The position numbers and the translations under genes were made by a program. This document shows positions 42,369-50,441 of a DNA stretch of 64,000 nt, piece by piece (positions within the stretch are counted from its first letter, which is position 1; each line of letters begins with the position of its first letter). The stretch is from contig NZ_SMFL01000003.1 of assembly GCF_004349265.1 (NCBI RefSeq), positions 744,001 through 808,000 on the forward strand, given 5' to 3'. The stretch is from Dyadobacter psychrotolerans. Its GTDB lineage: Bacteria; Bacteroidota; Bacteroidia; Cytophagales; Spirosomataceae. The notes below the pieces were generated by a model that was not told the DNA's origin, made no database searches, and was given only the letters and a program-made list of their open reading frames with translations.

Positions 42369-44273
42369 TTAATACAGCATCCTAAACCGGATTGTACCTT
42401 CTACTTCCTTCACTTCCTGAATAAATTCTTCGGTATAACCTTTTGCAATGTCCACGATTACGTAACCGATGAACTCGTTTGTTTTCAGGTACTGCCCGGT
42501 GATGTTGATATTGTTTTTAGCGAAAATATGGTTCAGTTTTGCAAGTACACCCGGTACGTTTGCGTGAATGTGCAGCAAACGATGTGAATCTTTCAGTTTC
42601 GGTAATTGAACTTCCGGGAAGTTGACGCTTCCGTAAGAACTTCCGTTGTTCATAAATTCCAGCAATTTGGCAGGAACAAAATGACCGATATTTTCCTGCG
42701 CCTCCTCTGTACTTCCTCCGATATGCGGTGTCAGGATCACATTGTGCAATCCTCTCAATTCACTTTCAAAAGATTCAGCGTTGGTTTTGGGTTCATAAGG
42801 AAACACGTCAACACTCGCTCCTGCAACCTTTCCACTTTTAACAGCATCGGCAAGTGCAGCAATGTCCACAACATGTCCGCGGGACAGGTTCATGAAAATA
42901 ACGCCTTTTTTCATCAGGTCAAATTCACGTTTTCCGATCAGGTTTTTATTTTCCTTACGGCCATCAACATGCATACTGATTACATCGGCGATAGACAACA
43001 GCTCATCAAGAGAATTCAGTTTGCGGGCGTTTCCAAGGGAAAGCTTTTCAACTTCATCATAAAAATAAACCTCCATACCAAGCGCCTCGGCAACCACAGA
43101 AAGCTGGGTACCGATACTTCCATAACCTACCATTCCCAGTTTCTTACCACGAACTTCGAAACTTCCATTGGCCGATTTGTCCCAAACCCCGGCATGCATC
43201 TGATTGCTTTTGGTAACGATATTTCTGATCAGCATGATCATCTCACCAACTGCCAGTTCCACCACAGAACGCGTGTTGCTGTATGGTGCATTAAAAACAG
43301 CGATACCTCTTTGCGCAGCTTCATCGAGATCAATCTGGTTGGTACCGATACAGAAGGCGCCGATTGCCATCAAACGATTGGCATTTTCAAGAACACGTTT
43401 TGTAATATTTGTTTTGGAACGGATACCGATAATGGAAACGTCCTTAATCCGTTCGCACAGTTCGTCTTCATCCAAAGCGCCTTTTACGAATTCAACATTA
43501 AAACCCTGCTCTTCGAAAGCGCGCAGAGCAACCGGATGCACGTTTTCCAGCAAAAGAACTTTAATCCGGCTTTTCGGGTAAGACTGACTTCTGCTTAATT
43601 TATTATCGTATAAAAAATCGTCAAACGAAGTAGCAATATGGTCTGCAACCGCAGTAACACGCGGACGATCCACGTTCTCAGTGAAAGCATAAAAACGACT
43701 GGCTAAACCTGACTCTTTTAGTTGGTAGTCGGTATAACCGTCGCCGATTGCAAATACATCACCTTCCAGTTTAAGACTGGAAAGTAATTTAATTTTGCCG
43801 CCATCCGTGGAAAGAACGTTATTTTCATCAATTCCAATGATGTTATCATCTTCATCAAAACGGAATTCATTAGCATAAACGTGGTCGGCACGGAGACCCA
43901 GTTCCGTGACAATCGGAACAATAAATTCCTTAAAGCCACTGGAAATTATGAAAATATTATCGGTATTTTCTGTCAGGAAAAGTTGGTTACGTTTAAATGA
44001 ATCCGAAACCTTTGTCCTCAATAACGTTATCAGTTCATCAATATGCGAACGCTTTGCTTTCAAAAGGCCGATGCGCTGACGAAGGCCTTCCGCGAAGGAC
44101 ATCTCACCATTCATTCCCTTGTTTGTAAGGTCTACAATCTCCTGAACAATCTTTTCACGCTCAGGATGCCCCGTCAGGGCAATAGCGGCTAATTCATCCA
44201 GACCTTCCACTTTGGTGAAAGTACTGTCGAAATCAATAATGATGTACGGGCTGTTAAGTGTTAATGTGGGCAT
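42369..44273 (-). CDS. serA: Bifunctional phosphoserine phosphatase / phosphoglycerate dehydrogenase fusion
   Basis: 634 residues joining two serine-pathway enzymes. Residues 1-215 are an HAD phosphatase of SerB type: motif I IIDFDSTFT, motif II Ser in IISSGF, motif III Lys in GGKIKLL and motif IV IGDGYTDYQL, all intact. Residues about 235-550 are SerA: NAD fold GMVGYGSIGTQLSVVAEALG, catalytic region IRSKTNITKRVLE and LTPHIGGSTEEAQENIG. An ACT domain closes the protein (LLHIHANVPGVLAKLNHIF), allowing feedback by serine. With serC next door it encodes the whole route from 3-phosphoglycerate to serine. Confidence 0.93.
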   Translation of the reverse strand: MPTLTLNSPYIIIDFDSTFTKVEGLDELAAIALTGHPEREKIVQEIVDLTNKGMNGEMSFAEGLRQRIGLLKAKRSHIDELITLLRTKVSDSFKRNQLFLTENTDNIFIISSGFKEFIVPIVTELGLRADHVYANEFRFDEDDNIIGIDENNVLSTDGGKIKLLSSLKLEGDVFAIGDGYTDYQLKESGLASRFYAFTENVDRPRVTAVADHIATSFDDFLYDNKLSRSQSYPKSRIKVLLLENVHPVALRAFEEQGFNVEFVKGALDEDELCERIKDVSIIGIRSKTNITKRVLENANRLMAIGAFCIGTNQIDLDEAAQRGIAVFNAPYSNTRSVVELAVGEMIMLIRNIVTKSNQMHAGVWDKSANGSFEVRGKKLGMVGYGSIGTQLSVVAEALGMEVYFYDEVEKLSLGNARKLNSLDELLSIADVISMHVDGRKENKNLIGKREFDLMKKGVIFMNLSRGHVVDIAALADAVKSGKVAGASVDVFPYEPKTNAESFESELRGLHNVILTPHIGGSTEEAQENIGHFVPAKLLEFMNNGSSYGSVNFPEVQLPKLKDSHRLLHIHANVPGVLAKLNHIFAKNNINITGQYLKTNEFIGYVIVDIAKGYTEEFIQEVKEVEGTIRFRMLY

Positions 44274-44356
44274 GAAACGGCAGATAACTTATTAATTATC
44301 AATTTAAAAGTAAACAAATCAAAACGACTAATTCCGGTGGTTTGCTAATTGAGGCA

Positions 44357-44364
44357 CAAAATTA
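44357..44364 (-). promoter_or_regulatory. Candidate -7 element of the serA fusion gene
   Basis: On the minus strand TAATTTTG matches TAnnTTTG about 84 bases upstream of the ATG. A TTTG lies 24 bases further upstream, slightly beyond the normal spacing. Confidence 0.35.
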
Positions 44365-44470
44365 CAAATCTGTTTCCTATGTCGCTAACAAAATATGTAA
44401 CAGATGCGTTTTATTATTATGTTTCTTGTAACCAATCCGCTGTTCTGTTGATGAAATTTCGGCTGACGCG

Positions 44471-45448
44471 CTATAAATTCTCAGATTGAAGAAAGTTCAG
44501 CGCCCTTTTTTCAGACCAATAAACAGCATTAAAAACGCGGGAAGGCCGAAAACCACAATGTCCTCCATAACGGCTTAATTCAAGCTGTACATTTGAAAGA
44601 GAAATAACCAGATCCAGAGGTAAACTTCTTACAGGCACGATCGGATCATTCATCGCATTTACAATAAGCGTAGGAATACTAATATTTTGAACAAAAAACA
44701 TAGAACTGCACGATTCATAATAATGGTCGGCACTATCGAAACCGTGTAAAGGCGCCGTGTAGATATCATCAAAATCATAAAGTGTTTTCACGAGACTGCC
44801 CTTTTCCATATTAATGTGATCAGGGAAAAGTTTTGCCTTTTGACTCACTTTGGGCAAAAGCGTGTTCATAAACCTTTGCATGTAAACCCTGTTTTCGCGT
44901 TTGATAATCGCCAGACTGCATGCTTTCAGATCCATTGGTACGCTGAAAACAATACCTTTTTTAATAAGGGGATTTAAATGTCGCTCCGTTTCTCCCAGAT
45001 ATTTGAGCGTAAGATTTCCACCGAGACTAAAACCGATCAAATTTATTTCCTGATAACCTCTGCCTGCCGCGTAACTAACCACATGATCAAGATCATCGGT
45101 AGCACCGCTATGATAAAAACGTGATGTCTGGTTCATCTCTCCTCCACAGCTCCGGAAATTCCAGGCCAGACAGTCATATCCATTTTTATTCAGCAGCCTG
45201 ACCATTCCAAGTACATATTGTCTGTTGCTGTCTCCTTCCAGTCCATGAGAAAGAATGACCAGCTTACCGGATTTAGTTTTTGAAAATGACCAATCCAGAT
45301 CCAAAAAATCATCATCAGGTGTCAGAATTCGCTCGCGGATGTAATTTACATCAGTAATTTTTCGAAGTAGTGCGGGATAAATTGTTTGCAAATGCCCGCC
45401 CGGAAGCCAGAATGGTGGTACTAAATCAGTTTTTTTTAAAACAGTCAT
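44471..45448 (-). CDS. YheT-family alpha/beta hydrolase
   Basis: 325 residues. The family start PFWLPGGHLQTIYPAL and LDLDWSF are followed by the oxyanion and nucleophile region NLIGFSLGGNLTLKYLG (GxSxG), an acid in IVNAMNDPIVPV and the catalytic His in YGGHCGF. Members hydrolyse esters or lipids; the substrate of YheT itself is not settled. It is cytosolic with no membrane segment. It stands alone, divergent from the cold-shock gene. Confidence 0.92.
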   Translation of the reverse strand: MTVLKKTDLVPPFWLPGGHLQTIYPALLRKITDVNYIRERILTPDDDFLDLDWSFSKTKSGKLVILSHGLEGDSNRQYVLGMVRLLNKNGYDCLAWNFRSCGGEMNQTSRFYHSGATDDLDHVVSYAAGRGYQEINLIGFSLGGNLTLKYLGETERHLNPLIKKGIVFSVPMDLKACSLAIIKRENRVYMQRFMNTLLPKVSQKAKLFPDHINMEKGSLVKTLYDFDDIYTAPLHGFDSADHYYESCSSMFFVQNISIPTLIVNAMNDPIVPVRSLPLDLVISLSNVQLELSRYGGHCGFRPSRVFNAVYWSEKRALNFLQSENL

Positions 45449-45680
45449 TTTTTTTCTTGTACCGTGAAAAGAGAGGTAAAGCTAATCAATTCCTGCCTCG
45501 CCTGAAATATAAATTTCATTTAAGAAAACAAGACTTAAAGGCTGATGACAACTTTTTAATTGTAAAATACCAAGAAAAAGGAACTGATAATTTTATATAA
45601 AATTGGCATAAAATTCTTAAAAGTCTGGTTTTGAACCGCTAACTAAATAGACCAATTCTAAACCTTTTTTAGTTTTTAGC

Positions 45681-45710
45681 TTGTTTATCTGCTTTTTCTA
45701 TATACATTTG
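45681..45710 (+). promoter_or_regulatory. Consensus Bacteroidota promoter of the cold-shock gene
   Basis: TTG (45681-45683), 19 bases, then TACATTTG (45703-45710): the clearest TTG-N19-TAnnTTTG promoter in the window. The start codon is 28 bases past the -7 element, so the leader is about 20 bases, too short for the long CspA-type cold-responsive leader of E. coli. Confidence 0.75.
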
Positions 45711-45738
45711 AGCTCTAAAAATTATAAGATCAATACTA

Positions 45739-45930
45739 ATGGCAGAAGGCACAGTTAAGTTTTTCAATGATTCCAAAGGATTTGGATTCATTCAACCATC
45801 AAATGGTGAAAAAGACATTTTCGTTCACGTTTCAGGTCTTCAAGACGATATCCGTGAAAATGATAAAGTGTCTTACGACGTAGAAAATGGAAAAAAAGGT
45901 CTAAATGCAGTTAACGTAAGAGTTATCTAA
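45739..45930 (+). CDS. Cold-shock protein (CspA family)
   Basis: 63 residues, a single OB-fold CSD. The RNA-binding motifs KGFGFIQPS (RNP1) and DIFVHVSGL (RNP2) are intact, and GTVKFFNDSKG opens the domain. It binds single-stranded RNA or DNA to loosen secondary structure. It has its own consensus promoter and a strong terminator, so it is a single-gene unit. Confidence 0.97.
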   Translation: MAEGTVKFFNDSKGFGFIQPSNGEKDIFVHVSGLQDDIRENDKVSYDVENGKKGLNAVNVRVI

Positions 45931-45955
45931 GTTTAAGTCATAATAAGACATTTCG

Positions 45956-45986
45956 AAAGCATCCCGCATTAGCAGGATGCTTTTTT
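45956..45986 (+). terminator. Intrinsic terminator of the cold-shock gene
   Basis: AAAGCATCC pairs with GGATGCTTT over 9 bp, with a 10-base loop and six T in a row. Confidence 0.88.
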
Positions 45987-46008
45987 ATTATTACGCTATC
46001 CGAATTTC

Positions 46009-47424
46009 CTATTTGGCCAGCTCCTCAACCAGCCACCAGCGGTCTATAGTTGCTGACCGCCAACTTCCTGCACCATAGTTTACACTTAACGTCATAGTCT
46101 GTATTTTATCTTTGTAAGCTTCCACCCTGGGATCATTTTTCTTTACAAGTTCATTCAGATACGGCGTTTTGGATCTTCCCAAACTAATGATGTAATTCAT
46201 ATCCAGCTCCTGAGCAAAGTTGGGATTATACCAGGTAATCAGCCGGTCCCAGTCCACCACCACATAGGAAGTCAGAACAAAATAAAGCACCCAGCTATTC
46301 TGGCGGATCAGGTACAGATTCGTTTTGAGGTATTTGATTTTTTTGAGTGTTAATACCAATCCGATTCCGGTAAGAAGCATCCCTATAAAAACCCAGATCC
46401 TTTTATAAGTCAATCCAAAATCTTCGACATATAAAATATTTTTGTAACAGGTAAATAACGCAAGCAGGCCGTTCAAAAAGATCCAGACCGTTGCAAGCTG
46501 AACCAACCGGGTTCTTTTGTCATAAAAATTCTGATTTCCCCGAAAATAAAACATGATCAGTAAAATGGCGATGATGATACTCATAACCAACGTCTCAAAA
46601 CCCTGATGCACCTGTTCGGAGTGATTCCTGTTGGCTGTACTGAGAGAAGGGATAAAAATCTGCAAAATATTAAAGCTTAAAAACAGCAGGATCAGCGTAT
46701 TGAGCATGGCAAACATGATCACTCCCTGCTTGTTCTCGTTTTTCAATCCCAGCTTGTCAGAATTTAATGGTTTTGAACGTATTCTTTTCAGCTCGTTGGG
46801 CAGAGATGTTTCCCAGGCCGTGAATGTGGTTAAGCCCCAGGGAAAAAACAAAGGGCATAAAAGGACGAAACCAACAAAGGTGTAAAGTAACCAGCCTAAG
46901 TTAAGCTCAAAATCGGGAAGGGCTATGTTGAGCCAGAAGTCCGGGTTTGCGGCACTGTAAAAAAGATAGAAAAGCAGCGTGACTGTTATTGGTGCCACAT
47001 ACAAATAAGCTTTTTTGAAAGCAGATTTTGGCAGAAAAACCGAATTTGAATAATCCTCCTTTATAAAATTGGCAAGCTTGGCGATAAAGCCGCCTCCTAA
47101 GCTTGCAATCAGCCCGTTCAGAAATGTTACCGGTAAACCACTGGGGATGGAGAAGACAAATCCTGCAAGCAGGAAAAAAGAAAAATGATACATCGCAGTC
47201 GCTTCGTCTGAACCATGCCAAAAAACGGCAAAAGCAATCACCAAATGAGCTCCCGCGCCTAAGAGCCAGTTTTTTTCCTTGTGTAGCTTATGAAACCAGG
47301 TTATCAGCCCGATTGTCACACTAGAAAAAATAAATCCGTTCAAACCAAGATCATACTCAAAAAACAGCCAGGTGTGAAGTATAACCAGAAAAAACCACAA
47401 TATGCAGGTGCGATAAGTAGACAT
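46009..47424 (-). CDS. Multi-pass membrane protein (DUF4153/DUF4173-like)
   Basis: 471 residues with about eleven or twelve hydrophobic segments (for example WFFLVILHTWLFFEYDLGL, VIAFAVFWHG, APITVTLLFYLFYSA, WLLYTFVGFVLLCPLFF). The conserved block VHQGFETLVMSIIIAILLIM, followed by FYFRGN and later LTYKRIWVF, matches DUF4153/DUF4173 proteins, whose function is unknown. The last 90 residues are soluble. A 19-bp palindrome sits 18 bases upstream of its start. Confidence 0.75.
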   Translation of the reverse strand: MSTYRTCILWFFLVILHTWLFFEYDLGLNGFIFSSVTIGLITWFHKLHKEKNWLLGAGAHLVIAFAVFWHGSDEATAMYHFSFFLLAGFVFSIPSGLPVTFLNGLIASLGGGFIAKLANFIKEDYSNSVFLPKSAFKKAYLYVAPITVTLLFYLFYSAANPDFWLNIALPDFELNLGWLLYTFVGFVLLCPLFFPWGLTTFTAWETSLPNELKRIRSKPLNSDKLGLKNENKQGVIMFAMLNTLILLFLSFNILQIFIPSLSTANRNHSEQVHQGFETLVMSIIIAILLIMFYFRGNQNFYDKRTRLVQLATVWIFLNGLLALFTCYKNILYVEDFGLTYKRIWVFIGMLLTGIGLVLTLKKIKYLKTNLYLIRQNSWVLYFVLTSYVVVDWDRLITWYNPNFAQELDMNYIISLGRSKTPYLNELVKKNDPRVEAYKDKIQTMTLSVNYGAGSWRSATIDRWWLVEELAK

Positions 47425-47441
47425 GATAAAATATTTAAAAG

Positions 47442-47460
47442 TACTTTGTATTGCAAAGTA
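47442..47460. promoter_or_regulatory. Palindrome upstream of the DUF4173-like gene
   Basis: TACTTTG, five bases, CAAAGTA: 7-bp arms, 18 bases before the start codon at 47424. It is likely an operator for a dimeric regulator; no regulator gene is adjacent. Confidence 0.5.
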
Positions 47461-47593
47461 AAATATAAAAACCTTACCGATTGCAATTTTTTTGTAGAAA
47501 TTGTTTTCATACAGAATAACCCGAGTCCCGAAGCAAAAAAATAAATGGGGATTGCAGCCATTAGCTTTGCCAATTTCATTTCTTTATGCTTAA

Positions 47594-48094
47594 TTGAAAG
47601 AAAATCACACCTTTACCACAAACGACATTGTTATGCTAAATTCTACTCTTGCCGGATTCGGCAACCGCTTCGTTGCGCAGATAATTGACAGTTTGATTGT
47701 CGGATTCCTGATGTCAGTTACTATTATCCCCATTTTTGGAATCAGCATCTTTACAGGTGGTGGTTTTTCCGGGCTGGAACCTGACGAAGCAACAGGCTTA
47801 ATAGTGGCAGCAACACTTGTTCCTGTGTTTATCATTGGATTTGTAGGGCCAATCATTTACGAAATCGTGATGCTTAATTCTTCTAAGCAGGCAACATTGG
47901 GAAAGATTATCATGAAAATTAGGGTAGAAGATGAAACCGGCCAGAAGCTTACGCTTGGTGCTGTCATCGGACGGACGTTAATTAAATACCTGTCTTTCCA
48001 GTTTTGTTTTCTGCTTTGGCTATGGCCTTTGTTCAATGACAAAGAACAAGCACTTCATGACATCGTAGTTAAGGATTTTGTTGTAAGAGGTTAA
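47594..48094 (+). CDS. RDD-family membrane protein
   Basis: 166 residues from a TTG at 47594, or 153 from the ATG at 47633; a stop codon immediately precedes the TTG, so these are the choices. The longer form keeps the strand ahead of the domain (TFTTNDIVMLNSTLAGFG). RDD hallmark GNRFVAQIIDSLIVGFLM with Arg and Asp, two more membrane segments, and the loop QATLGKIIMKIRVEDETGQK. Family members include Na+/H+ antiporters, but most are uncharacterised. The next gene begins seven bases after its stop. Confidence 0.87.
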   Translation: MKENHTFTTNDIVMLNSTLAGFGNRFVAQIIDSLIVGFLMSVTIIPIFGISIFTGGGFSGLEPDEATGLIVAATLVPVFIIGFVGPIIYEIVMLNSSKQATLGKIIMKIRVEDETGQKLTLGAVIGRTLIKYLSFQFCFLLWLWPLFNDKEQALHDIVVKDFVVRG

Positions 48095-48101
48095 GCCGGA
48101 T

Positions 48102-48494
48102 ATGAATAATTTGTTACTTACCCAGGCAACTTCCTATGTAGCATTAAAAAAAGCGCTGATCGCTCTGACCGCGATCAGCGTTGTGCTCTTTTATTATTTT
48201 TCCGATCCTGCTGATAGCGGGATCGGAATGACTTGTTGGATTAATAGCATCACCGGATGGCAGTGCTGGGGATGTGGCGGACAACGGGCATTTCACCAAT
48301 TGCTGCATGGAAACTTCCGGGAAGCATTACAATTTAATGCGCTGGTTTTTCCGGTTTTGATTATTTTAAGTTATACGCTGATGGCAGAATTATTCCATCC
48401 GCGTCCATCCTATATTTTTCTTCGTAAACGAAACATACAGATCATTACTTTAATCTTGGTAATTTCCTTTACGCTACTGAGAAATCTTATTTGA
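48102..48494 (+). CDS. DUF2752 membrane protein
   Basis: 130 residues. The family signature is the cysteine-rich loop TGWQCWGCGGQRAFHQLLHG, with further hydrophobic segments before (ALTAISVVLFYYF) and after (ALVFPVLIILSYTLMAELF). DUF2752 proteins are small membrane proteins of unknown function; the CxxC loop may bind metal. It follows the RDD gene by seven bases and should be cotranscribed. Confidence 0.88.
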   Translation: MNNLLLTQATSYVALKKALIALTAISVVLFYYFSDPADSGIGMTCWINSITGWQCWGCGGQRAFHQLLHGNFREALQFNALVFPVLIILSYTLMAELFHPRPSYIFLRKRNIQIITLILVISFTLLRNLI

Positions 48495-48548
48495 ATTCAA
48501 CCACCCCGTAGTCCATCCTACCTTGCCTCCATCCTCCCCTAATTCCTT

Positions 48549-49871
48549 TTATCTTGCCACCTCAATTTTAAACTTTTTACCCTTCATTTTTTCCTCGGCA
48601 ATCAAAGCAAGCATGGATTTCACTTTGCTTTTATTGACGGCTGCAAAAGAGATGGTATCCTTTACTTCAATCAATCCCAAATCCTGTTTTTCAAGTTTCC
48701 CTTTCTGCAAAAGAAAACCTACAATATCCATTTTATTGAGTTTGTTCTTTTTACCACCGCTGATGTAGATTGTCGCCCAGTTGGAAACAGCAGGCAGTTT
48801 TAACCTTGTAGGCAATTCCAGAATCTGCGGTTTGGGAGTAATATATTCGGGAAGACGCTCTTCGGTATTCATCAATACATAAGCAGTTCCTTCGGTCAGC
48901 ATACGTGCTGTACGCCCGTTTCGGTGTGTGAACTCATCGCCCTTCAGAGGCAGCTCAAAATGGATCACATGCTTCATATCCGGAATATCAAGTCCGCGCG
49001 CAGCAAGGTCGGTAGCCGCCAGATACAATACCGAACCATTCCTGAAACGGATTAAAGTTCGTTCCCGGTCTTCCTGTTCCAGTTTTCCATGAAAAAAGGC
49101 ACAGTCAATTCCGGCATCTTTTAGTATAGCACTGATACGTTCGACCGAATCCCGGAGATTACAAAAAATCATTGTGGATTCTGCACCCAGATAACTCAAA
49201 AGCTGGATCAGCGTATCCATTTTATCCCGTTTTTCAGATAAAATCTGTACAACCGTCAGACCGCTTTTGGTATTTTTATTGGTAATAAAATCAACTTCAA
49301 CCGGCGAATGAAAACTTACAAAACCCGGTATTTTCGGACCTTCGGTAGCCGACACCAGGATTTTCTTTTTGACATTCCGCAGGTTTCTGACGATCTCAGT
49401 CATCTCTTCCTGAAAACCCAGTTCAAGTGATTTGTCAAATTCATCCAACACGAGCGTCACTATACCCCGATATGAAAAAGATTGTCTGTGCATGTGATCC
49501 AGCAGTCTTCCCGGTGTTCCGATCAGCAATGCCGGCGGCTCGGTCAGGCTTCTGATTTCTGTCTGCATATCATGTCCGCCATAACAGCAGGTCACTTTAA
49601 AACCGGTTGACATTTTCCGCCAAACCTGTTCAATCTGCAAAGCAAGCTCTCTTGTTGGAACAATCACCAGGCACTGAACCTGATCAACGTCTTTTTCTAA
49701 AAGCGAAAGTATGGGTAAAAGAAAGGCGAGCGTTTTCCCTGAACCTGTCGGCGAGAGTAAGAGTACTTCGTTGTTTTCCTGTATTGCACTGAGGGTCGCT
49801 TCCTGCATTTCGTTTAATGCTGAAATCCCAAGCCCGGAAAGCGTGGCTGTTAAATTTTCCTGATCTGACAT
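48549..49871 (-). CDS. DbpA-like DEAD-box RNA helicase
   Basis: 440 residues. Q-motif region LNEMQEATLSAI; Walker A SPTGSGKT; PTRELALQ; DEAD replaced by LDEFDKS (DEFD); SAT (VSATEGP); C-terminal helicase motifs FFHGKLEQEDRE, ATDLAARGLDIP and HRNGRTAR. The last 75 residues (from WATIYISGGKKNKLNKMDIV) are a DbpA-type RNA-binding domain, which in E. coli recognises 23S rRNA hairpin 92. It likely acts in 50S assembly. The DEFD variant of motif II is worth noting. Confidence 0.93.
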   Translation of the reverse strand: MSDQENLTATLSGLGISALNEMQEATLSAIQENNEVLLLSPTGSGKTLAFLLPILSLLEKDVDQVQCLVIVPTRELALQIEQVWRKMSTGFKVTCCYGGHDMQTEIRSLTEPPALLIGTPGRLLDHMHRQSFSYRGIVTLVLDEFDKSLELGFQEEMTEIVRNLRNVKKKILVSATEGPKIPGFVSFHSPVEVDFITNKNTKSGLTVVQILSEKRDKMDTLIQLLSYLGAESTMIFCNLRDSVERISAILKDAGIDCAFFHGKLEQEDRERTLIRFRNGSVLYLAATDLAARGLDIPDMKHVIHFELPLKGDEFTHRNGRTARMLTEGTAYVLMNTEERLPEYITPKPQILELPTRLKLPAVSNWATIYISGGKKNKLNKMDIVGFLLQKGKLEKQDLGLIEVKDTISFAAVNKSKVKSMLALIAEEKMKGKKFKIEVAR

Positions 49872-49891
49872 GCCACAAAGGTACTGGTTCC

Positions 49892-49899
49892 CAAACCTA
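49892..49899 (-). promoter_or_regulatory. Candidate -7 element of the helicase gene
   Basis: On the minus strand TAGGTTTG matches TAnnTTTG and leaves a leader of about 15 bases. A second match, TACCTTTG at 49876-49883, is closer and would make the mRNA almost leaderless. Neither has a clear -33. Confidence 0.35.
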
Positions 49900-49921
49900 A
49901 ATCAGCGTCGGAGCAATTATT

Positions 49922-50386
49922 TCATTTTACTCCCTTCAGCTCAACGTCTTCGGTGTATAACGTAAGTCCCATAAATTTCCATTCATGCATACCCACGGCA
50001 TAATAATGAAGGTGACCTTTTTTAAAATTAACCTGGGAAAAAGCCGGTTTCCATTCATGGCCGATGACAACGCCGTATTTTACTGTTGTACTTTTTATTT
50101 CTTTGCCCATAGTATCGGGCAGAATATACATCAGGTCAATATGATACAGCAGACCACTTTTAATTTGAAACGTTTCCACTTTTTCATTCTTAACAACTCT
50201 CCCAAAAGGCAAATCCGGCTTCCTGTTCTTTACAGAATTACTTATAAGCGACAAACTGCCAATGACAAAAATTACGACCGCGCCGAGTCCCATATCCTGA
50301 CGGATCAGTTTTAAAACACCAAAACAAATAAAGAGGAACCATATCAGTGCGGCCAGGTTCAGAACAGACCATAAAAGATAAATCAT
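49922..50386 (-). CDS. Hypothetical membrane protein
   Basis: 154 residues from the ATG at 50386. The frame is open for 129 bases upstream, but there it would overlap the aldo/keto reductase gene and cross a terminator. Two N-terminal hydrophobic segments (IYLLWSVLNLAALIWFLFIC and MGLGAVVIFVIGSLSLI) are followed by a beta-rich soluble domain of about 100 residues containing KSTTVKYGVVIGHEWKPAFS and HLHYYAVGMHEWKFMG. I do not recognise the family. Confidence 0.65.
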   Translation of the reverse strand: MIYLLWSVLNLAALIWFLFICFGVLKLIRQDMGLGAVVIFVIGSLSLISNSVKNRKPDLPFGRVVKNEKVETFQIKSGLLYHIDLMYILPDTMGKEIKSTTVKYGVVIGHEWKPAFSQVNFKKGHLHYYAVGMHEWKFMGLTLYTEDVELKGVK

Positions 50387-50403
50387 TACAGAAGGTTTAG
50401 TAC

Positions 50404-50431
50404 AAAAAAAGAGCAGCCCGATAAGCTGCTC
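50404..50431 (-). terminator. Terminator after the aldo/keto reductase
   Basis: GAGCAGC pairs with GCTGCTC (7 bp) and is followed on the minus strand by seven T, 11 bases past the stop at 50442. Confidence 0.8.
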
Positions 50432-50441
50432 AAATATAGAA

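Noticed and set aside
42606-43598. A 330-codon open frame opposite the serA fusion gene
   Set aside because: It lies wholly antisense to a gene with intact SerB and SerA motifs, and its product is low-complexity and unlike a protein family. It is a frame shadow.
45711-45738. CspA-type thermosensor leader before the cold-shock gene
   Set aside because: The promoter leaves only about 20 bases of leader, too short for such a structure.
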